From positions 1-64,000 of the forward strand of contig CAZFEK010000012.1 of NCBI GenBank assembly GCA_964517465.1: a DNA stretch of 64,000 nucleotides, given 5' to 3'. Of the stretch, positions 17,363-25,145 are shown piece by piece (position 1 is the stretch's first letter; each line of letters starts with the position of its first letter). Position numbers and translations under genes: made by a program. Under the pieces are notes generated by a model. It saw nothing but the letters and a program-made list of their open reading frames with translations. It was not told the DNA's origin and made no database searches. This DNA is from JACPUX01 sp964517465. Its GTDB lineage: Bacteria > Pseudomonadota > Gammaproteobacteria > Burkholderiales > Casimicrobiaceae.

Positions 17363-18232
17363 ATGAAACGCCTGCTCGCCGCGAACTTTCTTTCGGTGCT
17401 GCTGATGTCTCCCGTTTATGCCTTGGACCTCGATGCGCTGTGGAACTTCCGCGATCCCGCGGCAAGCGAAGCGCGATTTCGTGCCGCACTCGTCGGCGCC
17501 TCACCCGACGAGGCCTTCATCCTCAAAACCCAGATCGCCCGCAGCTTCGGTTTGCGAGGGCAATTCGACGACGCCCGCGCGCTGCTTGCCGAGATCGCGC
17601 CGGAACTCGCTCGCGTCAGCCCCGAAGGGCAGGTGCGCCATGCCTTGGAACTGGGGCGCAGCCTGGCTTCGGCCAAACATGCTCCCGCCGATTTGAGCGC
17701 TGAGACCAAGGCGGCGGCGCGCGCCCACTTTGCCCGCGCGCTGCAATTGGCACGCGCCGCCAAACTCGATGGTCTGGCCATCGATGCCATACACATGATG
17801 GCTTTTGTCGATACCGCGCCCTTGGAGCAACTGCACTGGGCGCAGGAGGCCCTGGCCGTGGTGGAGCGGTCGACCCAAGCCGCGGCCAAACGCTGGGAGG
17901 CCTCGATACGCAATAACCTGGGCTACGCTTTACATCAACAGCAGCGTTATGCCGAGGCGCTGCGCGAGTTCGAAGCGGCGCTCAAATTGCGCGAACGCGA
18001 AGGTCAACGTGAACAGGTCGCGGTGGCGCGCTGGATGATTGCCTGGACCTTGCGCGCCATGGGCCGGCACGATGAGGCGCTGGCCTTGCAACTTCGGTTG
18101 GAGCGCGAGAACGATGCCGCGGGTTTACCCGACGCCTACGTCTACGAAGAACTGGAAGCGCTCTACCTTGCCGCGGGCGATAAGCTCCGTGCCGCGACTT
18201 ACGCGGCGAAACGACGGGCCCTGAAACCCTAG
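17363..18232 (+). CDS. Secreted tetratricopeptide-repeat protein
   Basis: 289 residues. MKRLLAANFLSVLLMSPVYA is a signal peptide cleaved before LDLDAL. The mature protein is helical, with TPR signatures at LRGQFDDARALLAEIAPE, NNLGYALHQQQRYAEALREFEAALKL and WTLRAMGRHDEALALQ. It should serve as a periplasmic protein-protein contact scaffold; partners are unknown. It begins 18 bases after the GNAT-VanY gene and ends 6 bases before the AlkC gene, so all three may be one transcript. Confidence 0.75.
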   Translation: MKRLLAANFLSVLLMSPVYALDLDALWNFRDPAASEARFRAALVGASPDEAFILKTQIARSFGLRGQFDDARALLAEIAPELARVSPEGQVRHALELGRSLASAKHAPADLSAETKAAARAHFARALQLARAAKLDGLAIDAIHMMAFVDTAPLEQLHWAQEALAVVERSTQAAAKRWEASIRNNLGYALHQQQRYAEALREFEAALKLREREGQREQVAVARWMIAWTLRAMGRHDEALALQLRLERENDAAGLPDAYVYEELEALYLAAGDKLRAATYAAKRRALKP

Positions 18233-18238
18233 CGCAGC

Positions 18239-19387
18239 ATGGCCGCCGCCCTCAAAGACCAGTTCGGCACAGAAGTCATCGAAGCGCTGGCCGCGCGGCT
18301 TGCCGCGGTGTTTGCGGCCTTCCCGCGGGAGGCCTTCGTCGCCGATGCGCGCCGCGGATTCGAGCCGCTGGACTTGATGGCCCGCGGTCGCCACCTGGCA
18401 TGGGTGTTGCGGCGGCACCTGCCGCAGGACCTTCCCGCCGCACTCGAAATCTTGCGCCTGAGCCTGGGCCCCAAGTTGAAGAGCGCCGTGGGTAACGGCA
18501 TGGCACCTTTTTTCTATTTGCCCCACAGCGCTTTTGTGGCGGAGTTCGGGCTCGAAGCCTTCGAGCCCGCCATGCGCCTGCAATACGAACTCACCCAGCG
18601 CTTCACCGCGGAGTTTTGTCTGCGGCCCTTTCTGGAACGTTACCCCGAGCGCACCCTGGAGCGCTTGCGTCTGTGGGCGCGCGACGAAAGCGCGCAGGTG
18701 CGGCGTTTGGTCTCCGAAGGCACGCGGCCGCGCTTGCCCTGGGCGCCGCGACTCACCCGGCTGCAGGCCCATCAGCAAGCGGTACTCGACTTGCTGGAAA
18801 TGCTGAAGGACGACCCCGAGGAATATGTGCGCCGTTCGGTGGCCAACCATCTCAACGACTTGGGCAAGGACCACCCCGCCTTGTTGCGCCAAATCGCGGC
18901 GCGCTGGCTGGAAGCTGCTTCACCGGAAAGGCAAGCCCTGGTGCGGCACGCGCTGCGCAGCCTGGTGAAACAGGGCGATCGCGAGGCCCTGCAACTTCTG
19001 GGTTTTGGAGCAGCCGCAAAAGTCGAGATCGAAGCCGTCGAAATTTCGCCGCGCCGCGCGAGGGTGGGCGAAAGGGTAAGCGTGAGTCTGTCCTTGCGCA
19101 ATCCGCGCCGCACAGCACAGAGTTTACTGATCGACTTGCGGGTGGCTTTCGTCAAAGCCAAGGGCGACAGTCGCCCCAAGGTATTCAAGCTGCGGCGTCT
19201 GAACTTGGCGGCGGGTGAAACCGCCAGGCTGCAAAAGAGCATTTCGCTCGCCCAGCACACCACGCGCACCCACTATGCCGGGCGCCATGAGGTGGAACTG
19301 CTGGTCAACGGGACTGTTCTGCCGCTGGGGCATTTTTTGCTGACCGAAGCCAAGCCGCGGCGCGGTCTCGTCGAGCCGCGACCATGA
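18239..19387 (+). CDS. alkC: DNA alkylation repair glycosylase AlkC with Ig-like C-terminal domain
   Basis: 382 residues. The first ~260 are HEAT-like alkylation-repair repeats with family signatures FPREAFVADARRGFEPLDLMARG, FYLPHSAFVAEFG and WARDESAQVRRLVSEGTRPRLPWAP. The last ~100 (VEISPRRARVGERVSVSLSL onward) look like an immunoglobulin-type beta sandwich, as known for AlkC but not AlkD. AlkC excises 3-methyladenine-type cationic lesions from DNA. There is no export signal, consistent with a cytoplasmic enzyme. Its end overlaps the start of the next gene by four bases (ATGA). Confidence 0.88.
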   Translation: MAAALKDQFGTEVIEALAARLAAVFAAFPREAFVADARRGFEPLDLMARGRHLAWVLRRHLPQDLPAALEILRLSLGPKLKSAVGNGMAPFFYLPHSAFVAEFGLEAFEPAMRLQYELTQRFTAEFCLRPFLERYPERTLERLRLWARDESAQVRRLVSEGTRPRLPWAPRLTRLQAHQQAVLDLLEMLKDDPEEYVRRSVANHLNDLGKDHPALLRQIAARWLEAASPERQALVRHALRSLVKQGDREALQLLGFGAAAKVEIEAVEISPRRARVGERVSVSLSLRNPRRTAQSLLIDLRVAFVKAKGDSRPKVFKLRRLNLAAGETARLQKSISLAQHTTRTHYAGRHEVELLVNGTVLPLGHFLLTEAKPRRGLVEPRP

Positions 19388-19887
19388 ACACACGCTATGG
19401 CGCGCCCTGGGGAAGACCCCTGAAGCTCACATCGGCGTTGGCCACCTTATTGTGTTTGGGTATCGCCGCTTGGTCCTTCGCCGGACCCAGCAGCGTCAAG
19501 TGGGTGGGTTATCTGCCGCTCGCTTTCGCCTTGGGCAGCGCCCTTTTTATGGTGCGCGGATTCGAACTCTCGAAAGATGCGCTCCGAGTCCAACGCCCCT
19601 TCTGGACCACGTGCTTGCCCCTGGCCGACCTCGTGACGGGCGAATACGATCCCGCCGCCATGCGCCGGAGTATCCGAACCTTGGGCAATGGTGGTTTCTA
19701 TTCCTACACCGGGTATTATCGCAACCAAGCACTGGGGTCCTACCGCGCTTATGTGACGGACCTGGATCGCGCCGTAGTGCTGCGTTTCACCAATCGGCGG
19801 GTGGTGATTTCACCCGACGATCCGGTGCGTTTTTTGCGGGAGCTTCGGGCCCTCACGGGCAAGGGTGCCATCCCTGATGAACCATAG
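19384..19887 (+). CDS. Membrane protein with PH-like domain
   Basis: 167 residues: two transmembrane helices (~16-32 and ~40-57), then a soluble domain beginning FELSKDALRVQRPFWTTCLPL and ending VLRFTNRRVVISPDDPVRFLREL. This arrangement is typical of small bacterial PH-domain proteins of the inner membrane, of unknown function. It is translationally coupled to alkC by a four-base overlap. Confidence 0.65.
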   Translation: MNTRYGAPWGRPLKLTSALATLLCLGIAAWSFAGPSSVKWVGYLPLAFALGSALFMVRGFELSKDALRVQRPFWTTCLPLADLVTGEYDPAAMRRSIRTLGNGGFYSYTGYYRNQALGSYRAYVTDLDRAVVLRFTNRRVVISPDDPVRFLRELRALTGKGAIPDEP

Positions 19888-19917
19888 ACGTTTTGCCTCG
19901 CCCTCGGAGCGCTTGGG

Positions 19918-20385
19918 ATGCGCAGCGTTTGGTTAACCGGCGGACTCGGTCTGCTGCTGTTCGTCGGCCTTTCGATTTTTCTCGCGCCGCTGGAGCCCGG
20001 TGTGCTGCAGTTGCAGTTCGCCTTCACCCCGCGCGCTTTTGGCCAAATCGTTCACACCTGGCAGGCCGAGGGGCTGGCCCGTTACCGCGCGCATTTTCCG
20101 GCGGACTTTGCGCTGCTTCTCGGTTATGCAAGCTTCGGCTATCTCCTCGCCACGCGGACGCGGCTGGCCGCTTCCGGGGGTGCTTGGGCACGCTGGCTGC
20201 TGCCGGCGGCGGCGCTGGCCGATGCCTTGGAAAACGTCTTGCACCTCTGGCTCACTGAGGCGCCGCGGCTGGCGGTCTTCTGGCCCTATCCGCTGGCGGC
20301 CGGCGCGGCGAGTTTCAAGTGGCTGCTTTTTCTCGTTTTCGCCGCCTGGGTCGTCGCGGCGCGTTGGCGAAGCGGCGATCACTGA
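19918..20385 (+). CDS. Hypothetical membrane protein
   Basis: 155 residues with about four hydrophobic segments (first at residues 4-25, last near 130-150). LYSPFALLGYASFGYLLATRTRL-type patterning suggests a small integral inner-membrane protein; I do not recognise a family. It lies 30 bases after the PH-domain gene and probably shares its transcript. Confidence 0.6.
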   Translation: MRSVWLTGGLGLLLFVGLSIFLAPLEPGVLQLQFAFTPRAFGQIVHTWQAEGLARYRAHFPADFALLLGYASFGYLLATRTRLAASGGAWARWLLPAAALADALENVLHLWLTEAPRLAVFWPYPLAAGAASFKWLLFLVFAAWVVAARWRSGDH

Positions 20386-20443
20386 CTTGCCGCCGAGCTC
20401 GGCGCGCGGCATGATCCGACCTATCGAACCTGCGAGATCGGCT

Positions 20444-20851
20444 ATGAAGAGCTTAAGTCTCATCGCCATCGTTCCCCTGGGTCTGCTTGCCGCCTGCGCC
20501 AACTTTGGCCCATCGAGCTGCCCCGAGGGATCGCAAGTTTCGGTGCGCGAAGAAGTGTTTTTCGGCACCGACAAGCCGGGCGGCAAAGTGAGCCGCGACG
20601 AGTGGGCTGATTTTTTGGGTCAAAGCGTGACGCCGCGTTTTCCGCAGGGACTCACGGTTTGGCCCGCAAGCGGGCAATGGCGCGACGAACAAGGCAAGAT
20701 CGTGCGCGAGGAGACCTATGTCCTCACACTGGTTCACTCCGGCGACACCGCGGCCGAGGCTGCACTCAAGGCGCTGACGCAAGACTATCGCCAGCGTTTC
20801 CAGCAAGAGGCGGTGCTCAGAGTGCGCAGCACGGCCTGCGTTTCTTTTTAG
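20444..20851 (+). CDS. DUF3574 lipoprotein
   Basis: 135 residues with a lipoprotein signal (LIAIVPLGLLAAC, Cys at about residue 18). The mature part matches DUF3574: EVFFGTDKPGGKVSRDEWADFL, FPQGLTVWPASGQWRDEQGKI and YVLTLVHSGD. It should be membrane-anchored in the cell envelope; the function is unknown. About 280 bases follow before the next gene, in which I see a TTGACA-type hexamer but no defined promoter. Confidence 0.85.
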   Translation: MKSLSLIAIVPLGLLAACANFGPSSCPEGSQVSVREEVFFGTDKPGGKVSRDEWADFLGQSVTPRFPQGLTVWPASGQWRDEQGKIVREETYVLTLVHSGDTAAEAALKALTQDYRQRFQQEAVLRVRSTACVSF

Positions 20852-21129
20852 GGCGGGCCGGAGAAGATTCCCGAGAGGCGGCGCCGGCGAGGGCCTTCTT
20901 TGGTTGCCGCGGTTTGGGTGTCGCCCCGGTTCTTTGCTGTGGAGCCAGCCAATTCCCAACGACGGAGATAGCCTCCGTGCGCTACAGCATCGGTTCGGTC
21001 GCGAATCAAAGCGCCCCGATTTGACACACACACCCACAGTCGCTTGACGTGGTGTGCCGGCTTTGAGAACATGCCCTCCGACCTCGCCGGCAAGCGGCGA
21101 ATTGCTTGCAAATAACTTCAGGGGGCAGC

Positions 21130-22332
21130 TTGGGCATTTTCAAACCGGCGGATGCGTCGCTTGCCAAGGAACTCGAAGACGGCCCGCTGCGTCGCGAGCT
21201 GTATGGAGAAAGCCCGGCGGCGACGCCGGAAGTCGAACCCAAAGGCCAAGAGACACGCCTTGTTTTCACCGGCACGGGCGGCGAGTACTTTCGCATCTGG
21301 GTGACTCACCTGCTTTTGAATTTGCTTTCGCTGGGCCTTTATTCGCCTTGGGCCAAGGTGCGCAAGGCGCGCTGGTTTGCGCAGCACACCCGGCTCCTCG
21401 ATGCGCCTTTCGATTTTCACGCCGACCCCAAGCGCATTTTGCTCGGACGCCTTGCCATCGTGGCGCTAATGATCGGTTTTCTCGGTGCCACACTCGCCGC
21501 GCCGCTCGCGGGCGCATTCGTTCTGGGCCTGGTTTATCTGGCGGCCCCGCTGCTGCTGATTTCCGCCCAGCGTTTCCGCTTCGCCAATACCAGTTGGCGT
21601 GGCCTGCGTTTTCGACTGAACACGCCCACCAAGGAAATTTATCGCGCTGGTGGACCGCTTTTGGTGTTGCTGCTCGCGGGACTCGCACTGGATCAGGCGG
21701 AAGAGACGCAGGACCTTGCCCTGCTTACGAGTGCCCTGGCATCGCTGGTTTGGCCCTGGACTCACGCCCAGTTCAAAGGCCTGCAGCACGGCTATGCCGC
21801 TTATGGCCATTGGCGCTTTGATTATCGCAACGACGTGCGCGGTTTTTATGGCGCCTACCTGGGCGCTGCGGTTTTTTTGCTGCTGGGTTTCTTGATCGTG
21901 GGGGTCGCGGTTTCCGTGCTCGGCCTGGTGGCCGGCGCCCGCTTGCCGCAGTTCACCGCGAGCGCCAGTTTGTTTTATGGGCTCGGTTCCGCACTCATCG
22001 TTTATGTCGTTTTCGTGCCCTACGTCGCTGCCAAATTGCAGCAAGTCGTTTGGCAAAATACCCAGTGCGGGGAAATCGTCTTTCGGGGCGAATTGGTGGC
22101 CAAACGGTTCATCGGTCTGGTGGCGGGCCAAATGTTGCTGACGCTGCTGACTTGCGGTTTGTATTGGCCTTTTGCCGTGGTGCGCATCAGCCGCTACCGC
22201 ATCGAGAGCTTGGTCGTCATCTCCACCGAGCGCCCGCTGGAGAGCATTGCCGCCTCGGCTGGCGCACCCGCCTCCACGGGCGTCCTGGGCGATGGGTGGG
22301 TGGATGCGGCAAACCTCGATCTGGGATGGTGA
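21130..22332 (+). CDS. yjgN: YjgN family (DUF898) membrane protein
   Basis: 400 residues. The core has the DUF898 signatures: FTGTGGEYFRIWVTHLLLN, LYSPWAKVRKARWFAQHT, PWTHAQFKGLQHGYAAYGH and LTLLTCGLYWPFAVVRISRY, with about eight transmembrane helices. YjgN homologues are inner-membrane proteins of unknown function. The TTG at 21130 was chosen because AGGGGG lies 6 bases upstream; a TTG eight codons earlier is weaker. The stop is followed after one base by the start of an M48 protease gene, indicating tight coupling. Confidence 0.85.
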   Translation: MGIFKPADASLAKELEDGPLRRELYGESPAATPEVEPKGQETRLVFTGTGGEYFRIWVTHLLLNLLSLGLYSPWAKVRKARWFAQHTRLLDAPFDFHADPKRILLGRLAIVALMIGFLGATLAAPLAGAFVLGLVYLAAPLLLISAQRFRFANTSWRGLRFRLNTPTKEIYRAGGPLLVLLLAGLALDQAEETQDLALLTSALASLVWPWTHAQFKGLQHGYAAYGHWRFDYRNDVRGFYGAYLGAAVFLLLGFLIVGVAVSVLGLVAGARLPQFTASASLFYGLGSALIVYVVFVPYVAAKLQQVVWQNTQCGEIVFRGELVAKRFIGLVAGQMLLTLLTCGLYWPFAVVRISRYRIESLVVISTERPLESIAASAGAPASTGVLGDGWVDAANLDLGW

Positions 22333-22333
22333 A

Positions 22334-23425
22334 ATGAACCCAAGCGTATCCTTGAACCCAGTGACGCAGCCCAGTGCGGGCGGAACACCAAACCTCGCTT
22401 GGACAGGCATTTGGTATGACGGACTTTGCGCGCATCCCCATCGGCTGCGGGTGGAGCTCGGTCGCGTGCATTTATTACTGCTGCCCGAATCAAGCGGCCT
22501 GGCCGAAGCGCGGCGCTATGCCCTCACCGAGCTTGCCTGCCCGGAGCCTTGGCAAGGCCATACGCGCGGGCTCACGCTGCCCGACGGCAGCAGCCTTTGG
22601 GTCGATGACGATGCCGCGGCAAGTTTTCTGCACGCCCTCCAGCGTGCCGGGATGCGCCCAAGCCGGGCGGGCCGGCTGATGCAATCTTGGACCTGGGGGG
22701 TCGTCGCCACACTGATGGTGCTTGCCTTGGTTGTTTGGCTAGACCGCAAAGCGATTCCTTGGGCGGCCGAGTGGGCGGTGCAGAAGCTGCCGCAACGCAT
22801 CGAAAACCGGATCGTACAGCCCATCTTCGAACATCTCGATCGATTGCAGTTGGCACCCAGCGAGCTGCCGCAAGAGCGGCGCGAACGCCTGCGCCAGCGC
22901 TTCATGGCCGCGGCCAAAGCGATTGCCCCTGAGCAGGCGTTTCAGTTGGAGTTTCGAACCCTGCAGCGGGGGGCGGCAATCAATGCCTTTGCCCTTCCCG
23001 GGCATATCGTGGTGTTCGATGATCTGGTCTGGTCTATGGACGATGATGAAGTGCTGGGTGTGCTGGGACATGAACTGGGCCATTTGGTCCATAGACACGG
23101 GATAGAGGGCTTGTTGCGAACCGGCGGCCTGGTGATCCTCGGCACCGCGGTTCTCGGGGACGCATCGATGTTGGGCGCCGGAGCGCTGGTGCTGGCGCGC
23201 ACGCGGCAACACGGCCGGGAAGCCGAGCGCGAGGCCGACGTTTATGCCCTGCGCTTGATGGACGCGGCCGGCGCGCCTCGGCTTGCCTTGGTGAGGGCCA
23301 TGCAGAAGTTCGAGGCGATCGAAAAAGACGCTTCCCTTCCGCCCGAATGGGTTCTGAGCCACCCGGCCACAGCCAGCCGCCGCGAATATTTCGAGCAAGC
23401 GGCCGCCCCAAAGCCGCCGCGCTGA
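22334..23425 (+). CDS. M48-family zinc metallopeptidase, membrane-anchored
   Basis: 363 residues. The zinc site HELGHLVHRH is at about residue 246, with the downstream glutamate in REAEREADVYALRLM, as in M48 peptidases. Residues ~20-95 (GIWYDGLCAHPHRLRVEL, WVDDDAAASFLHAL) resemble the N-terminal domain often seen in YjgN-linked M48 proteins, followed by one transmembrane helix (WGVVATLMVLALVVWL). The catalytic domain should face the periplasm. It starts one base after yjgN; the two genes probably work together, possibly in envelope protein quality control (inference). Confidence 0.9.
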   Translation: MNPSVSLNPVTQPSAGGTPNLAWTGIWYDGLCAHPHRLRVELGRVHLLLLPESSGLAEARRYALTELACPEPWQGHTRGLTLPDGSSLWVDDDAAASFLHALQRAGMRPSRAGRLMQSWTWGVVATLMVLALVVWLDRKAIPWAAEWAVQKLPQRIENRIVQPIFEHLDRLQLAPSELPQERRERLRQRFMAAAKAIAPEQAFQLEFRTLQRGAAINAFALPGHIVVFDDLVWSMDDDEVLGVLGHELGHLVHRHGIEGLLRTGGLVILGTAVLGDASMLGAGALVLARTRQHGREAEREADVYALRLMDAAGAPRLALVRAMQKFEAIEKDASLPPEWVLSHPATASRREYFEQAAAPKPPR

Positions 23426-23433
23426 TCAGGGCG

Positions 23434-24108
23434 CTATTCTTCGTACTCCCGTAAACCCTCGGCATCGAGCACGGTGATGCCGCCGTACTCGATACGCAAG
23501 AGCCCGGCGTTTTCCAGCGCTTTGAGCGCCTGATTGGCACGCTGGCGGGAAATGCCGGCGAGGTAGCCAATCTCTTCCTGTGAAATGGGCAAGTGCGCAT
23601 CCAGACCAGGATAGAGATGCGGGTTATACATCGCCGCCAGGCTGCGCGCGACCCGGGCATCGGGGCCGAGCAGGCGATCGCGCTCGACCATGGAAATGAA
23701 CTGCCCCAGGCGTTCGTTGAGTTGAATGAGCAAGAAACGGTTGAAGCTGATGCTGGTATCCAGCAGCCACATGAAGGTGGATTTGGGCATCAGCGCAATG
23801 GCCGATTGCCGCAGGGCGATGATGTCATAGCGCCGGGGCTCGACCTTGAGCAGCGAGCCTTCGCCGAACCAGCCGCCGGCGGAAATGCCGGTGAAGGTGG
23901 TGGGTTTGCCGTCGGCGGAGATGTTGGCCATTTTCACCAGGCCTTCGATGACGCCGATCCAGTGTTCCACTTTTTCATCGCGCCGGCAGACGAAACTTTC
24001 GGCCGGACAATGGCGCACGATGATGTCCGCTTCCACCCGCTGGCGCTGCGCCTCGTTCAAGGTGCGCATCCAGAGGCTGGCATCGAGCATTTGTTTGAGT
24101 TTCGACAT
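23434..24108 (-). CDS. Crp/Fnr-family transcriptional regulator
   Basis: 224 residues with an N-terminal cyclic-nucleotide-type beta-roll (GWFGEGSLLKVEPRRYDIIALRQSAIALMPKSTF), a long dimer helix (FISMVERDRLLGPDARVARSLAAMY) and a C-terminal winged helix (ISQEEIGYLAGISRQRANQALKALE). No Fnr-type N-terminal cysteines are present, so it is not an oxygen-sensing Fe-S Fnr. It is divergent from the enoyl-CoA hydratase gene with 121 bases between them, the usual position for the local regulator of the following island. Confidence 0.88.
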   Translation of the reverse strand: MSKLKQMLDASLWMRTLNEAQRQRVEADIIVRHCPAESFVCRRDEKVEHWIGVIEGLVKMANISADGKPTTFTGISAGGWFGEGSLLKVEPRRYDIIALRQSAIALMPKSTFMWLLDTSISFNRFLLIQLNERLGQFISMVERDRLLGPDARVARSLAAMYNPHLYPGLDAHLPISQEEIGYLAGISRQRANQALKALENAGLLRIEYGGITVLDAEGLREYEE

Positions 24109-24229
24109 GGGCTTTTGAAATGTCCGCCAGGCGACAGCATCGACCGCGCAAGTTTACTATGCTGCAAGCCCGTTGCCTTGAGAGAGTGGGCATAATCCAC
24201 CGCCCGAGGCCCCGAATTTAGGAGGAAGT

Positions 24230-25015
24230 GTGGGTTTTTCGACCCTCGAACTGGATCCGCTGGAGCCCGGCATCCTGCGCCTGACGATCAATCGTCCCAA
24301 GGCGCTCAACGCCCTTTCCCCCGAAGTCATCGCCGAGCTGGAAGAAGCCGTGGCGGCCATTGCCGCCGATGCTGCACTGCGGGTGCTCCTGCTCACTGGT
24401 GCGGGCGAAAAGGCTTTCGTGGCCGGCGCCGACATCGCCGCCATGAGCCAGATGACGCCCCTGGAAGGCCGCGAGTTCTCCATTCGCGCCTTGGCGGTGT
24501 TCCGCTCCCTCGAACTCTTGCCCATTCCGGTCATTGCCCTGGTCAACGGGTATGCCCTCGGGGGCGGCTGCGAATTGGCCATGGCCTGCGACTGGATCAT
24601 CGCGTCCGACCGCGCGCAGTTTGGCCAGCCCGAAGTGAACCTGGGCATTTGCCCCGGCTTTGGCGGCACCCAGCGCCTCACCCGCCTGGTGGGTCGGGCG
24701 CGGGCGCTGGAGCTGGTCTGCACCGGCCGGCAATGCAAAGCCGACGAAGCGCTGGCCATGGGCCTCGTCAATCAGGTGGTGCCGGCCGCCGAATTGCAGG
24801 AAAGAGGGCTCGCCCAGGCGCGGCAAATCGCCGCCAAAGGGCCGGTGGCGGTGAAGTACGCCAAGCATCTGGTGCAACGCGGCCAGGACCTCGATCTCGA
24901 CAACGCCTGCCAGCTCGAAGCCGATGTCTTCGGGCTCTTGTGCGCCACTGAGGACAAGGCCGAGGGCATGCGCGCGTTTTTGGAGAAGCGTCCGGCCCGA
25001 TTCACCGGCCGTTAG
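24230..25015 (+). CDS. Enoyl-CoA hydratase/isomerase
   Basis: 261 residues of the crotonase family. The oxyanion-hole segments are visible (GAGEKAFVAGADIAAM and NGYALGGGCELAMACD), with a catalytic-type glutamate in FGQPEVNLGICPGFGGTQRL. It hydrates 2-enoyl-CoA in beta-oxidation-like pathways in the cytoplasm. The GTG start is preceded by AGGAGG four bases upstream. It is the first gene of a likely operon with an acyl-CoA ligase and a LIV-type transporter, which suggests that it acts on the imported, CoA-activated acid. Confidence 0.92.
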   Translation: MGFSTLELDPLEPGILRLTINRPKALNALSPEVIAELEEAVAAIAADAALRVLLLTGAGEKAFVAGADIAAMSQMTPLEGREFSIRALAVFRSLELLPIPVIALVNGYALGGGCELAMACDWIIASDRAQFGQPEVNLGICPGFGGTQRLTRLVGRARALELVCTGRQCKADEALAMGLVNQVVPAAELQERGLAQARQIAAKGPVAVKYAKHLVQRGQDLDLDNACQLEADVFGLLCATEDKAEGMRAFLEKRPARFTGR

Positions 25016-25145
25016 CGGTTCGCGGTCGCCGGAGCGGCCGCGGAACGAATATCCAAGGGGCGTTGCGCGCCCCGGTGAGATGCAAGTCACACGAGTCTCC
25101 GGTCGCAGAGAGGGCGAAACGGAAATTCGGTTCAGGAGGAACAAA

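Noticed and set aside
20852..21129. A reverse-strand frame with TQTAATKEGPRRR before yjgN
   Set aside because: No start signal and low-complexity residues; it lies where the yjgN promoter must be.
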